From contig JAFKHH010000012.1 in the NCBI GenBank assembly GCA_017306865.1, positions 186,001 through 250,000 on the forward strand: a DNA stretch of 64,000 nucleotides. The letters run 5' to 3'. Each line of letters opens with the position of its first letter. Position 1 is the stretch's first letter. Positions 49,266 through 58,451 of this stretch are shown in pieces. This stretch comes from Filimonas sp. (lineage in GTDB: Bacteria > Bacteroidota > Bacteroidia > Chitinophagales > Chitinophagaceae). A program made the translations under genes and the position numbers. Below the pieces are notes generated by a model. The model did not search any database, was not told where the DNA came from, and saw nothing but the letters and a program-made list of their open reading frames with translations.

Positions 49266-51173
49266 TTACACATCCATAAATTCCCAGGCGCTCTGGTATG
49301 CTTCTTCTTTTTCTGCATAGCCAATGAAGTCTGCATAGAACTTAGCCTGCGATAAAGTGCCACTGTCGCCAATGATCACCAGCCTTTTCCTGGCACGCGT
49401 CATAGCAACATTCATACGCCGGGTATCTGACAGAAAGCCTATTTCGCCGTCACTATTGCTACGCACCATGCTGATGTAAACTACATCCCGCTCTTGTCCC
49501 TGGAAGGAGTCGATCGTGTTTACAGAAATATGGTTCTTGTATGGTTGCAGTTGTGAAGAACTGTCAAACAATTCTTTCAGTTGGTACACCTGCTCCTTAT
49601 ATGGAGAGATAACGGCGATACTTGGAAAGTCTGTTACAGTATGATATTGGGTAAGATTCGCTACCAGTTGTATAAGATGCTTTATAAGAAATGCAGCCTC
49701 TTCGGGGTTAGATGTACTTGTGCCTTCTTTCTTTTCGTCAAAGCCACATCCGGCTGTATCGATAAAAGAGAGTGGCAAATCTTGTGTTTGTAGCAAATAC
49801 TGTGCAACAGAACTATGCGCTTTTAACCTTGCATCATAAAAGACAGCGGAAGAATAACCCATGATCTTTTCGTGCATACGGTATTGCTCTTCCAGTAAGG
49901 TAACGGCTTGTGGATACAACCGGGTACATTTTTCCAGCAACGTTGTATTCAATCCGTCGCGCCCTGCCTCAGCAGATTTTACGGTAGGGGAGAGTTGGTG
50001 ATGGTCGCCTGCCAGTATAACCTTTTCAGCTTTTAATATGGGGATCCAGCAGGCTGGCTCCAATGCCTGGCCTGCTTCATCTATGACCACCGTTTTATAT
50101 TTTAAATCTTTAACCGTGTAATGATTCGCTCCAACCAACGTCGCTGTAATTACATCTGCCTTGCGGATCAGGTCATCGATGATATATTGTTCTGTATTGA
50201 GTACCTCCTTCATGATCTTACGGGCTTCATCAAAGAGGGCCTTGCGTTGCTCGCGCTCTGCCTTGCCAAAATTACGCTTATACTTTTGCGCCATGTTCCT
50301 AAACTCATTCGCCTGCTTCTTCATACTCTTGATCGTCTTCATGCTACTGTGTTCAGCCATTTTGCTGTCGAGCGTTAAGGACGCCAACCGTTCAGAAACC
50401 CGCGCCGGGTTACCTACACGCAAAACATTCATTCCCTGCTCAGCTAATTTTTCACTCAACAGATCCACAGCAGTATTGCTTGGTGCTACAACAAGTACCT
50501 GTTGCTGATCGTGCTGGCGCAATGCTTTAATGGCTTGTATCAATGTGGTTGTTTTGCCCGTACCCGGAGGGCCATGTACAATAGCAACATCATTTGCTGC
50601 AAGTATGTTGTTTACTGCGGCTTGCTGGGAAGTATTCAGGCTGGAAAAAACAATAGGATGCATGTTGGTGTGAAACACAGGTTGCTCTTCACCTGTCAGT
50701 ATCCGTACTAGTTTTCCTTCCTGTCTTTTTTCTACAATGGCTTCAGCCTGTTTCAATGCTTGCTGCATTTCATCATAGCTATTATCATCAAACAACAGGT
50801 CAACGCCGAGTTTACCATCACTAGCCCAGTCTGGTAACTCCTCCGTGCGAAGAGAAAGTTTAAGCATGTTACCTGATTGGTGAATGATTACGCCCTCAAT
50901 CCTGTCTTCTTTTGCATTGTGGTTGGAAAACAATGCAGCGGATGCGCCAAACCGTAACTGGTGGTTGATATCCTGGTTGGTAGTGCGCTCTATCTCAACA
51001 ACGAGGTAGTCTCCACGCCCCATTTCTGTACCGCGAATAGCGACCGGGTACCAGGTAAGTCCGTTTATTTTCCGGTCATTTACAGACGTGCTATGTATCA
51101 ACTGCTCATACGATGCCTTATCTTCTTCCCGCTCTTGCTTCAGTAGTCCCAACAGCTTTTTGAAATAATCCAT
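49266..51173 (-). CDS. SF1 (IGHMBP2/Upf1-like) DNA/RNA helicase
   Basis: 635 residues. A beta-barrel N-terminal domain (about residues 30-150), then two RecA domains: motif I GPPGTGKTTT, Ia VVAPSNTAVDLL, II VVIDEAGQALEP (DEAG box), III LAGDHHQLSPT, IV/V with NTIDSFQGQERDVVYIS and VI NVAMTRARKRLVI. A long insert with charged helices (KSMKKQANEFRNMAQKYKRNFG) lies between Ia and II, as in Upf1-like 1B stalk domains. 5'-3' polarity is expected from the family. It has a promoter box four bases before its ATG. Confidence 0.93.
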   Translation of the reverse strand: MDYFKKLLGLLKQEREEDKASYEQLIHSTSVNDRKINGLTWYPVAIRGTEMGRGDYLVVEIERTTNQDINHQLRFGASAALFSNHNAKEDRIEGVIIHQSGNMLKLSLRTEELPDWASDGKLGVDLLFDDNSYDEMQQALKQAEAIVEKRQEGKLVRILTGEEQPVFHTNMHPIVFSSLNTSQQAAVNNILAANDVAIVHGPPGTGKTTTLIQAIKALRQHDQQQVLVVAPSNTAVDLLSEKLAEQGMNVLRVGNPARVSERLASLTLDSKMAEHSSMKTIKSMKKQANEFRNMAQKYKRNFGKAEREQRKALFDEARKIMKEVLNTEQYIIDDLIRKADVITATLVGANHYTVKDLKYKTVVIDEAGQALEPACWIPILKAEKVILAGDHHQLSPTVKSAEAGRDGLNTTLLEKCTRLYPQAVTLLEEQYRMHEKIMGYSSAVFYDARLKAHSSVAQYLLQTQDLPLSFIDTAGCGFDEKKEGTSTSNPEEAAFLIKHLIQLVANLTQYHTVTDFPSIAVISPYKEQVYQLKELFDSSSQLQPYKNHISVNTIDSFQGQERDVVYISMVRSNSDGEIGFLSDTRRMNVAMTRARKRLVIIGDSGTLSQAKFYADFIGYAEKEEAYQSAWEFMDV

Positions 51174-51473
51174 TGCACAAAGATAAGCGGGGGATGGATA
51201 GTTGATTTAATTGCCTGCGTCATAACATGGCCAGCATATTCTAACGTGCTATTTTTGATCGTACTATTAATTCTCAGCCCGCTGGCGCAATCTTCGGAAA
51301 AAAAGCATTCCGGGTTGCGTATGATCCTTATGTGGATACAAAATATGTTCTTCTGTTATGTGTTTTGTGCAAACGTATGTGTTGGAAATCGCGCATGCTT
51401 TTTCAACAAGAAATTGGAACTTGCCCTCTGTTCGTACCATAGCGGAAATATTTTTTATTTAAAATTTTACGAT
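51174..51473. other. Region upstream of the sigma factor gene
   Basis: Contains the helicase promoter box (51178-51185, minus). The frame of the sigma gene stays open across most of it without an ATG in good context. No firm -7 box or known element for the sigma gene was found. Confidence 0.4.
51178..51185 (-). promoter_or_regulatory. -7 box TATCTTTG directly before the helicase start
   Basis: Minus-strand TATCTTTG followed by TGCA and the ATG at 51173: four bases between box and start codon, suggesting a leaderless transcript. Confidence 0.5.
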
Positions 51474-52076
51474 TTGTACACAAAGGATAGCACTTATGAC
51501 GAATCTGTGCTTGTACAGATGCTTGTTCAAAATAATGAGCATGCATTTCAGTTGATATATGATAAATGCCATACGAAAATATATCAGGCGGCAAAGCGTC
51601 TGCTTAAATCACCTGAACTTGCACGGGAGGTAGTGCAGGAAGTTTTTCTTAAGCTGTGGCTTAACAGGGCTACGCTTGATAGTGATCAGCCTATTGAAGC
51701 ATGGCTACACGTAGTGGCAAAAAATAATATTTTAAATAAGCTCAAAAAAATAGCTGTAGAATGGCAGGCTTTCCAGCACCTGGGAGCTACGCTATTACAT
51801 CCGGTGAACAATGCTTCCAATAAGCTGGAGGAAGCGCAGTATGACAATTATTTGCAGGAGGCTATCAAGTCACTATCTCCACAGCAACAAAGCGTGTTCC
51901 TGCTGGCCCGCCAACAACAGCTCAGTTACATAGAAATTGGCGAACAGCTCAATCTTTCCCCGCTAACGGTTAAAACACATATGGCAAGAGCCTTGCAAGC
52001 CATCCGGAAATGGTTTTCCCAAAAGGGAATTGTTTTACCTGCACTTGTATTAGCTGTATTATTCAATTTTTTTTAA
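51474..52076 (+). CDS. ECF-type RNA polymerase sigma factor
   Basis: About 200 residues when started at the in-frame TTG at 51474 (YTKDSTYDESVLVQML...); the frame is open further upstream but homologues begin near this point. Sigma-70 region 2 (AFQLIYDKCHTKIYQAAKRLLKSPELAREVVQEVFLKLW) and region 4 (SPQQQSVFLLARQQQLSYIEIGEQLNLSPLTVKTHMARALQAIRKW) are clear. It ends in a hydrophobic tail typical of the Bacteroidota FecI-like group. It should direct transcription of the downstream FecR-SusC-SusD-EEP genes, held in check by FecR. Confidence 0.88.
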   Translation: MYTKDSTYDESVLVQMLVQNNEHAFQLIYDKCHTKIYQAAKRLLKSPELAREVVQEVFLKLWLNRATLDSDQPIEAWLHVVAKNNILNKLKKIAVEWQAFQHLGATLLHPVNNASNKLEEAQYDNYLQEAIKSLSPQQQSVFLLARQQQLSYIEIGEQLNLSPLTVKTHMARALQAIRKWFSQKGIVLPALVLAVLFNFF

Positions 52077-52149
52077 AAACATGTACTCCGCAATTAATAC
52101 CCGATTGTATTAGTACTTGACAAACCTGTATTACGGTTCAAAAACGAAT

Positions 52150-53190
52150 ATGCAAACAGAGCGGTTCAAATATCTTCTTTCCCAATACATTGCCGGCAAA
52201 ATATCTATGCAGGAACACGATGAATTCCTTGCGCTTGTGCGCACTGGTAATTACGACAACCTGCTGGCAGATGCTACACAAAAAGAGCTGTTAAGAGAAG
52301 ATGCCAGTCATGTCGGAGGGCTGCCTTCACCTGTTTCAGCAGAAATAGTACAACAGATCTTTGAAGCAGGAAAGGCTGGTAGTGTGCTGCCTCATATAAC
52401 TAAGCCTGTTTTCAGGATCAGGAAATATTGGATTGCCGCAGCAGTTTTGCTACTGGTAGCAACAGCCGCTTATTGGTTTATGCAAGGCGGTCCGCAGGCA
52501 TGGTTTGTACAGCAGGTTGAAAGCAATACGAGTGATTCTTCACGCACCGTATTTCTGCCGGACAGTTCCATTGTTGTATTATCCCCGCACAGCCAGGTCT
52601 CTTACTCAAAAGAATATAACGAATCGTTGCGGGAAGTGCGGTTACAGGGAGAGGGCTTCTTTAAGGTAACAAAGAATCCTAAGAAACCATTTCTTGTGTA
52701 CTATAATGATATAGTTACAAAGGTGCTGGGAACAAGCTTCATTGTAGGCATAAACAAAAAAACGGGCAACCCGGAAGTGTGTGTAAAGTCAGGACGTGTG
52801 CAGGTTTACGATAGTAAATTACCCTCTCATACAATTATAGTAACGCCTAACCAGAAGGCTATTTATCAGCCCGCAGGCAGTCGCTTTGAGACAGCTATCG
52901 TAAACACTCCTCAGCCGCTCTTGCCGGAAGACGTTAAAGAAGCCGTTTCTGTTACGAACAATTCTTTAAGGTTCGATAAGGAAAAACTGTCTGTAATCTT
53001 TTCACAACTAAGCGCGCTGTACGGTATTAAAATAAGCCTGGCTAACCCAATGCTGGCTGATTGTGTATTTACCGGCGAACTATCGGGCAAAGACCTATTT
53101 ATTCAACTTAAAATAATATGTATTGCTACAAACGCAACCTATGAAGTAAACGGATTAGAAATAGTAATAAAAGGGAGTGGTTGTAAATAA
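52150..53190 (+). CDS. FecR-type anti-sigma factor
   Basis: 346 residues from the ATG at 52150. A cytoplasmic N-terminal sigma-binding part (YLLSQYIAGKISMQEHDEFLALV), one membrane helix (YWIAAAVLLLVATAAYWFM), the FecR domain (SSRTVFLPDSSIVVLSPHSQVSY ... VTKVLGTSFIVGI) and the C-terminal DUF4974 (LRFDKEKLSVIFSQLSALYGIKIS). It transmits the signal from the SusC STN domain to the sigma factor encoded 73 bases upstream. Confidence 0.92.
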   Translation: MQTERFKYLLSQYIAGKISMQEHDEFLALVRTGNYDNLLADATQKELLREDASHVGGLPSPVSAEIVQQIFEAGKAGSVLPHITKPVFRIRKYWIAAAVLLLVATAAYWFMQGGPQAWFVQQVESNTSDSSRTVFLPDSSIVVLSPHSQVSYSKEYNESLREVRLQGEGFFKVTKNPKKPFLVYYNDIVTKVLGTSFIVGINKKTGNPEVCVKSGRVQVYDSKLPSHTIIVTPNQKAIYQPAGSRFETAIVNTPQPLLPEDVKEAVSVTNNSLRFDKEKLSVIFSQLSALYGIKISLANPMLADCVFTGELSGKDLFIQLKIICIATNATYEVNGLEIVIKGSGCK

Positions 53191-53495
53191 GTTGCCAGGG
53201 AAAATACCAACTATCATTAAACTAGCTATAGGAAATAAAGCAAAGGACAACAGGCAAAGATCATGAAACGCATTGCAGGTTTTCAAAGGAACAGTTGTGT
53301 AGCTAATAAGCGATAAGAAAAATGCCGTATAAAGAATTACATATAACCAAAATTAACTCCATGAAAAAAAACAACTCTCCCCCAGGTACACAATAAATAA
53401 AAAGAGCCGGACGTGGTGACGCACGCCGGCCCTGTAAAGCCTACCAGAGGCATGTTTAGCCAACAAATTAAAAATCGACCAAACCTGACGAATTT
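53191..53495. other. Leader region upstream of susC
   Basis: Contains a GC-rich hairpin at 53406-53430 (GCCGG-A-CGTG / CACG-CCGGC) about 65 bases upstream of the susC ATG. The rest is A-rich with no recognised gene. Confidence 0.5.
53406..53430 (+). other. Stem-loop upstream of susC
   Basis: 9-bp GC-rich stem with one bulged A. It lacks a U tract, so it is more likely a structured leader or processing site than a terminator. Confidence 0.5.
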
Positions 53496-56400
53496 ATGGA
53501 AAATAAACAACGTTCAGTTGCTTCAATTATTTTTTCAACAAGGCTTGTTATAGGTATGCTTGCTATAATAGGACTACTCTGCACACAAAAAGCAATAAGC
53601 CAGGACGGCCTGCAAAGAACATTTACACTTTCTGCAAAGAAGACGCCGCTGAGCCAGGTAATGCGGGAAATAGAAAAGCAAACAGGCATTAATTTTTCTT
53701 ACAGCAACAATACAATCAATGTAGACCAGCCGCTTTCATTTGTTGCCAATGCAAAAAAGATCAGTGTTTTTTTAGAAGAAGAACTGAAACCATTGCACAT
53801 CGGCTATGAATTTGTAGACCAGAAAATAGTGCTTTACTCTTTAAAGCCAGGACAACCATCGAAAACTGTAAAAGCAAGGATCACCAATGAAAAGGGCGAT
53901 CCTGTACAAGGTGTGACCGTTACAGAAAAGGACAAGAGCAATATTGTAATGGCGGATAACAATGGATACTTCAATATAACGGTATCTGGCAGTGACGATG
54001 CCGCATTACTTTTTAGCAGTGTAGGTTATGAAAGTGTAACAATGCCGGTATCGCAGATCGATGCAACCACCATTGTTATTTTAAAAGAAAAACCATCTGC
54101 CCTACAGGAAGTAGTCGTTACAGCGTTGGGTATAAAAAGAGAGGAGAAATCATTAGGATATGCTGTGCAGAAACTAAATGGCGACGATATTTCCCGTGTA
54201 AAACCATTAGACATCGGAACTGCCCTAACGGGAAAGATCTCGGGCATGACGGTGCTTAATAGTACAGAGTTTAATACTGCGCCTACTATCTACCTGAGAG
54301 GTGAAACGCCGTTGCTGGTAGTAGATGGGGTGCCGTATGGTAACATGTCTTTACGGGATATTGCGCCGGATGATATTGAATCTATGTCAGTACTAAAAGG
54401 TCCTACTGCATCTGCGCTCTACGGTTCAAGAGGAGGAAATGGTGCTATTATGGTAACGCTGAAAAACAAGCAAAAAGAAGGTGGGCTGAATGTGTCATTT
54501 AACAGCAGCACCATGTTCGAAGCCGGTTTCTTAGCTATGCCTAAAGTACAAACATCTTACAGTAGTGGTAGCGGTGGTAAATATGCAGCAGGGGATTATG
54601 TGTGGGGCGATAAAATGGATATAGGCCGCAATGCGTTGCAGTATAATCCTAAAACGTACCAATGGGAAACAATGCCACTGGTATCTAAGGGGGTAAACAA
54701 TCTCGATAACTTTTTGCAGCAAGGCTTTATCACAACAAATAATATCAGCGTATCGCAGCAGGGTAAAAACGGAAGCTTCCGTACCTCGCTCACGTCCGTA
54801 TATAACAAAGGGCAGTACCCGAATACAAAGCTGAATAAGATTACCGCAACAATGGCGGGAGAGATGAGGGCTGGTAACTTCTCGCTTGAAGGTGGCCTTT
54901 CTTATAACAAACGCTTTTATCCTAACAATATAGGCACTGGCTATGGTGGCGGCGGTTATATGTATAACCTTGTTATTTGGTCTGGTGTAGATTATGACAT
55001 TCGTGATTTCAAAAATTATTGGCTTCCAGGTAAAGAAAACGTACAACAAAGCTGGTCGGATAATACATGGTATGATAACCCGTACTTTATTGCAAACGAG
55101 ATTTTACATGCAAATGATTACAGCCTGACTAATGGGTACATCAATGCAAGCTATAGCATCAAACCCTGGTTAAAGGCAACATTGCGCACTGGTATGGACG
55201 CATACGCAAGTACAGATACATGGCGCAATGCGATGAGCGCTGTTGGCGGATGGAACAAGAAAGGGTACTACGGTAACCAGACCGCTACAGGTTTTAGCAC
55301 CAATAATGACCTTATCCTTTCTGCCAATACCAGGATAAACAAATGGAGAGTAGATGGTTTAATCGGCGGCTCTATTTACTATTACCAGGATAACAGTATG
55401 ATGGTGGAAACACAGAACGGCATTAGTGTACCGGGTTACTATTCCATTGCAGCATCTGTAGACCCGGCAAAAGTGACGCCCTCTACAGGAAAGAAACAAG
55501 TGAATAGTGCTTACGCCAAAGCATCTGTATCTTGGAACAACTTATGGTTCCTGGACGTTACCGGCAGAAACGACTGGTCCTCTACTTTGTCTGCCCGTAA
55601 TCGTTCCTACTTCTATCCTTCGGCTGCATCCTCATTTGTGTTTTCAGAGTTGGTGAAGATGCCCGATTGGGTAAGCAGTGGTAAAGTGCGCGGTTCATGG
55701 ACACAAACCAAATCCGATCCGGCAGTGTATGCTATTCAAAATGCCTATACAGCAACCTCAAACGTGTGGAATGGCCTTAACTCCGCAGCGTATCCAACAG
55801 CACTGAAGAACAGTGCGCTGGAGCCGCAAACTTCGCGTACATATGAAATGGGCGCAGCATTTGCATTTTTGAAAAACAAATTGAATTTCGATATTGCTTA
55901 TTTCAATAAGCTGTATTATAACCAGATTGCGAATACGACGATCAGCAATGCGTCAGGGTTTGCAACATCGCAGGTAAATACACAGCAGCAGATTGTACGC
56001 AGAGGCGTGGAGGTGACTATAAGCGGTACGCCGATTAACAAAAAGAATTTTCGCTGGGACGCTACATTTAACTGGTCATTCAATCACCAGTACTACCAGC
56101 AGTTAGATGCAGTTTATTCTTCTAAATACCAATGGGTACAGCAAGGTGCACGTTATGACTGGATCAGTGTGTATAACTGGGACAGGAGCCCGGATGGACA
56201 GATGATCAACCAGGGCGGCTATCCTGTTAAAGCAACTTATTTGTCAGTAATGGGAAACTCCGATCCAAATTGGATCTGGGGGCTGAACAACAATATACAT
56301 TACAAACAGTTTAACCTTAGTTTTTCCCTGGATGGCCGCGTAGGTGGGCTTGCCTACTCCAATACCAACCAGGCTATGTGGAACTCTGGCGTACATCCTG

Positions 56401-56843
56401 AAAGTGATAACAAGTTCAGGTATGAAGAAGTGGTAAACGGCAACAGGACTTTTGTTGCACCGGGCGTAATCGTTACATCAGGAACGGTAGACAGGGATGT
56501 AAATGGAAACATTACGAAAGATACGCGCGTGTTCGCTCCTAATACACAGGTTGTTTCTTACGAGGCTTACATAAAGCGTTACCAGAGTAATGCCTATACT
56601 GCCCAGCCACAAAACTATTTCCAACAGACATTCTTTAAACTGAGGGAAGTATCACTCACATACGATCTGCCTTCGGCTGTTTGTAAAAGACTGTCTATGA
56701 AGAATGCTTCATTAGGACTGGTGGGTCAGAACGTACTGCTGTGGACAAAAGAGTTTAAATACGCAGACCCTGACAGGGGCGCAGATAACTTGAACTCCCC
56801 ATCCATACGTTACATTGGATTTACACTGAAAGCTAACTTCTAA
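53496..56843 (+). CDS. SusC/RagA-type TonB-dependent receptor with STN signalling domain
   Basis: 1115 residues. After an N-terminal helix (SIIFSTRLVIGMLAIIGLLC) comes an STN domain (about residues 40-120: LQRTFTLSAKKTPLSQVMREIEKQTGINFSY), a carboxypeptidase-like regulatory domain (about 125-200, ARITNEKGDPVQGVTVTEKD), the SusC plug (LQEVVVTALGIKREEKSLGY ... IYLRGETPLLVVDGVPYG ... LKGPTASALYGSRGGNGAIMV) and a 22-strand barrel with a final GFTLKANF. The STN domain makes it a transducer for FecR and the sigma factor. It imports an oligomer or glycan-type ligand with the SusD partner. Confidence 0.95.
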   Translation: MENKQRSVASIIFSTRLVIGMLAIIGLLCTQKAISQDGLQRTFTLSAKKTPLSQVMREIEKQTGINFSYSNNTINVDQPLSFVANAKKISVFLEEELKPLHIGYEFVDQKIVLYSLKPGQPSKTVKARITNEKGDPVQGVTVTEKDKSNIVMADNNGYFNITVSGSDDAALLFSSVGYESVTMPVSQIDATTIVILKEKPSALQEVVVTALGIKREEKSLGYAVQKLNGDDISRVKPLDIGTALTGKISGMTVLNSTEFNTAPTIYLRGETPLLVVDGVPYGNMSLRDIAPDDIESMSVLKGPTASALYGSRGGNGAIMVTLKNKQKEGGLNVSFNSSTMFEAGFLAMPKVQTSYSSGSGGKYAAGDYVWGDKMDIGRNALQYNPKTYQWETMPLVSKGVNNLDNFLQQGFITTNNISVSQQGKNGSFRTSLTSVYNKGQYPNTKLNKITATMAGEMRAGNFSLEGGLSYNKRFYPNNIGTGYGGGGYMYNLVIWSGVDYDIRDFKNYWLPGKENVQQSWSDNTWYDNPYFIANEILHANDYSLTNGYINASYSIKPWLKATLRTGMDAYASTDTWRNAMSAVGGWNKKGYYGNQTATGFSTNNDLILSANTRINKWRVDGLIGGSIYYYQDNSMMVETQNGISVPGYYSIAASVDPAKVTPSTGKKQVNSAYAKASVSWNNLWFLDVTGRNDWSSTLSARNRSYFYPSAASSFVFSELVKMPDWVSSGKVRGSWTQTKSDPAVYAIQNAYTATSNVWNGLNSAAYPTALKNSALEPQTSRTYEMGAAFAFLKNKLNFDIAYFNKLYYNQIANTTISNASGFATSQVNTQQQIVRRGVEVTISGTPINKKNFRWDATFNWSFNHQYYQQLDAVYSSKYQWVQQGARYDWISVYNWDRSPDGQMINQGGYPVKATYLSVMGNSDPNWIWGLNNNIHYKQFNLSFSLDGRVGGLAYSNTNQAMWNSGVHPESDNKFRYEEVVNGNRTFVAPGVIVTSGTVDRDVNGNITKDTRVFAPNTQVVSYEAYIKRYQSNAYTAQPQNYFQQTFFKLREVSLTYDLPSAVCKRLSMKNASLGLVGQNVLLWTKEFKYADPDRGADNLNSPSIRYIGFTLKANF

Positions 56844-56855
56844 ACTTTTTATTGC

Positions 56856-58376
56856 ATGAAAAAAATTATTATAGCTTTTGCTTTCTTTATAAGCGTTAAC
56901 GGGTTTCAGGCATGTTCAAAATTTGACAGCATCAATACAAACCCGAACGTTACTGGCACGGTTACCCCTTCTATGCTGGCAACCAATCTTATTTTAAACA
57001 TCACCCAGGCAAGCGCTGACAAGAGTTTTACAAGCCCATACCTCGTGAGTAAGCATATTGCCTGGGGGGAAATGGCGCAGGCAGAACAGTACAACTACTT
57101 TGGCCGCACGGGCTTTGGTGGTATGCCGGTGCTGACAAACGTAAACAAAATGATTAGCCTATCAGCAGATGTAGATAAGAATGGTTATACCGGGTTGGGA
57201 TTGTTTATCAGGGCGTATAAACAGTTCAACCTGTCCATCAGCCTTGGAGATATTCCATACTCAGACGCACTGCAGGGAGAAGGTGGCAACATAAAGCCGA
57301 AATACGATACGCAGAAAGATGTGATGTTACAAATACTGAAAGACCTTGACAACGCAGACAAGTCGTTTGCAGCAGCAAGAAATTTTGGCGGCGATCCTAT
57401 CTTCAACGGCAACGTACAGACTTGGAGAAAAGTAGTCAACTCATTTCGCTTAAAAGTATTGATGAGCCTTTCTTTAAAAGAGTCAGATCCTGATCTGAAA
57501 ATAAAAGAAACTTTCGCAGCAGTAAGCGCATTACCATTACTCGCAGGAAATAGCGATAATCTGCAACTGGTATTTTCTAATAAGGCAGGCCAGTTATACC
57601 CGTATAACAATACCATAAACAAGTACACGGCATACGGTATGATGTCTAATGTGTTGACGGACTCACTAAAGAAGATGAACGACTATCGCCTGTTTTATTT
57701 TGCTAACCCTGCAGCTACAGCCATAGCCGGCGGCAAGCAGCCTTCCGATTGGGATGCTTATATAGGTGTAGACCCTACCGCAGATTTCTCACAGATAGTA
57801 ACGCTGTATACCGCCGGAAAGTATAGCCAGTTAAATGCACGGTATATACAGCTACCTGCCGGAGAGCCGCTGATGCGTATAAGCTATGCGGAACAGAATT
57901 TTATTTTGGCAGAGGCTGTACTGCGCGGCTGGATAAGTGGTAATGCACAGAACTATTACAATGCAGGTATTACTGCCGCTATGAATTTTATTGTAGCATA
58001 TACACCTGATGATCCGTTGTATAATCATGGGCGGAAAATAGACGGGCCGTACATTCAGAGTTATCTGGCCAGCAGTGCTATTGCGCTTTCACCTGATGCA
58101 ACTAAAGCATTGAAGCAAATATGGCAGCAAAAATATATCCTGTATTTTATGCAACATCCATGGGATGCATATTATGAATATCGCAGAACCGGTTACCCGG
58201 CATTGCCTATCAATCCTGCTACATCACAAAATATAGATGATAAGAATAGCATGCCGTTAAGATGGATGTACGCGACTGACGAGTACACCTATAATGGAGA
58301 TAACTTAAAAGAAGCGTTGACCAGGCAATACGGAGGACAGGATAAAACAAATGGTGTTATGTGGATATTGAAATAA
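56856..58376 (+). CDS. SusD-like surface lipoprotein (SusD-2 type)
   Basis: 506 residues, 12 bases after susC. Lipoprotein signal MKKIIIAFAFFISVNGFQAC. Helical repeats with SusD-type features: INTNPNVTGTVTPSMLATNLI at the start, MQAEQYNYFGR-like region, YIQLPAGEPLMRISYAEQNFILAEAVLRGW and the terminal RWMYATDEYTYNGDNLKEALTRQYGG. The family (PF12771 type) covers the SusC pore as a lid. Binding specificity cannot be read from sequence. Confidence 0.9.
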   Translation: MKKIIIAFAFFISVNGFQACSKFDSINTNPNVTGTVTPSMLATNLILNITQASADKSFTSPYLVSKHIAWGEMAQAEQYNYFGRTGFGGMPVLTNVNKMISLSADVDKNGYTGLGLFIRAYKQFNLSISLGDIPYSDALQGEGGNIKPKYDTQKDVMLQILKDLDNADKSFAAARNFGGDPIFNGNVQTWRKVVNSFRLKVLMSLSLKESDPDLKIKETFAAVSALPLLAGNSDNLQLVFSNKAGQLYPYNNTINKYTAYGMMSNVLTDSLKKMNDYRLFYFANPAATAIAGGKQPSDWDAYIGVDPTADFSQIVTLYTAGKYSQLNARYIQLPAGEPLMRISYAEQNFILAEAVLRGWISGNAQNYYNAGITAAMNFIVAYTPDDPLYNHGRKIDGPYIQSYLASSAIALSPDATKALKQIWQQKYILYFMQHPWDAYYEYRRTGYPALPINPATSQNIDDKNSMPLRWMYATDEYTYNGDNLKEALTRQYGGQDKTNGVMWILK

Positions 58377-58399
58377 TGCTTTTGTATCTTTCTCTTATC

Positions 58400-58436
58400 A
58401 ATCATCCATCTTCCTTATAAAAGAGGATGGATGATT
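58400..58436 (+). other. Stem-loop between susD and the EEP gene
   Basis: 11-bp arms AATCATCCATC / GATGGATGATT, without a U tract. May be an mRNA processing or stability element that separates susD and EEP expression. Confidence 0.5.
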
Positions 58437-58451
58437 CAATCACATCCTGAT

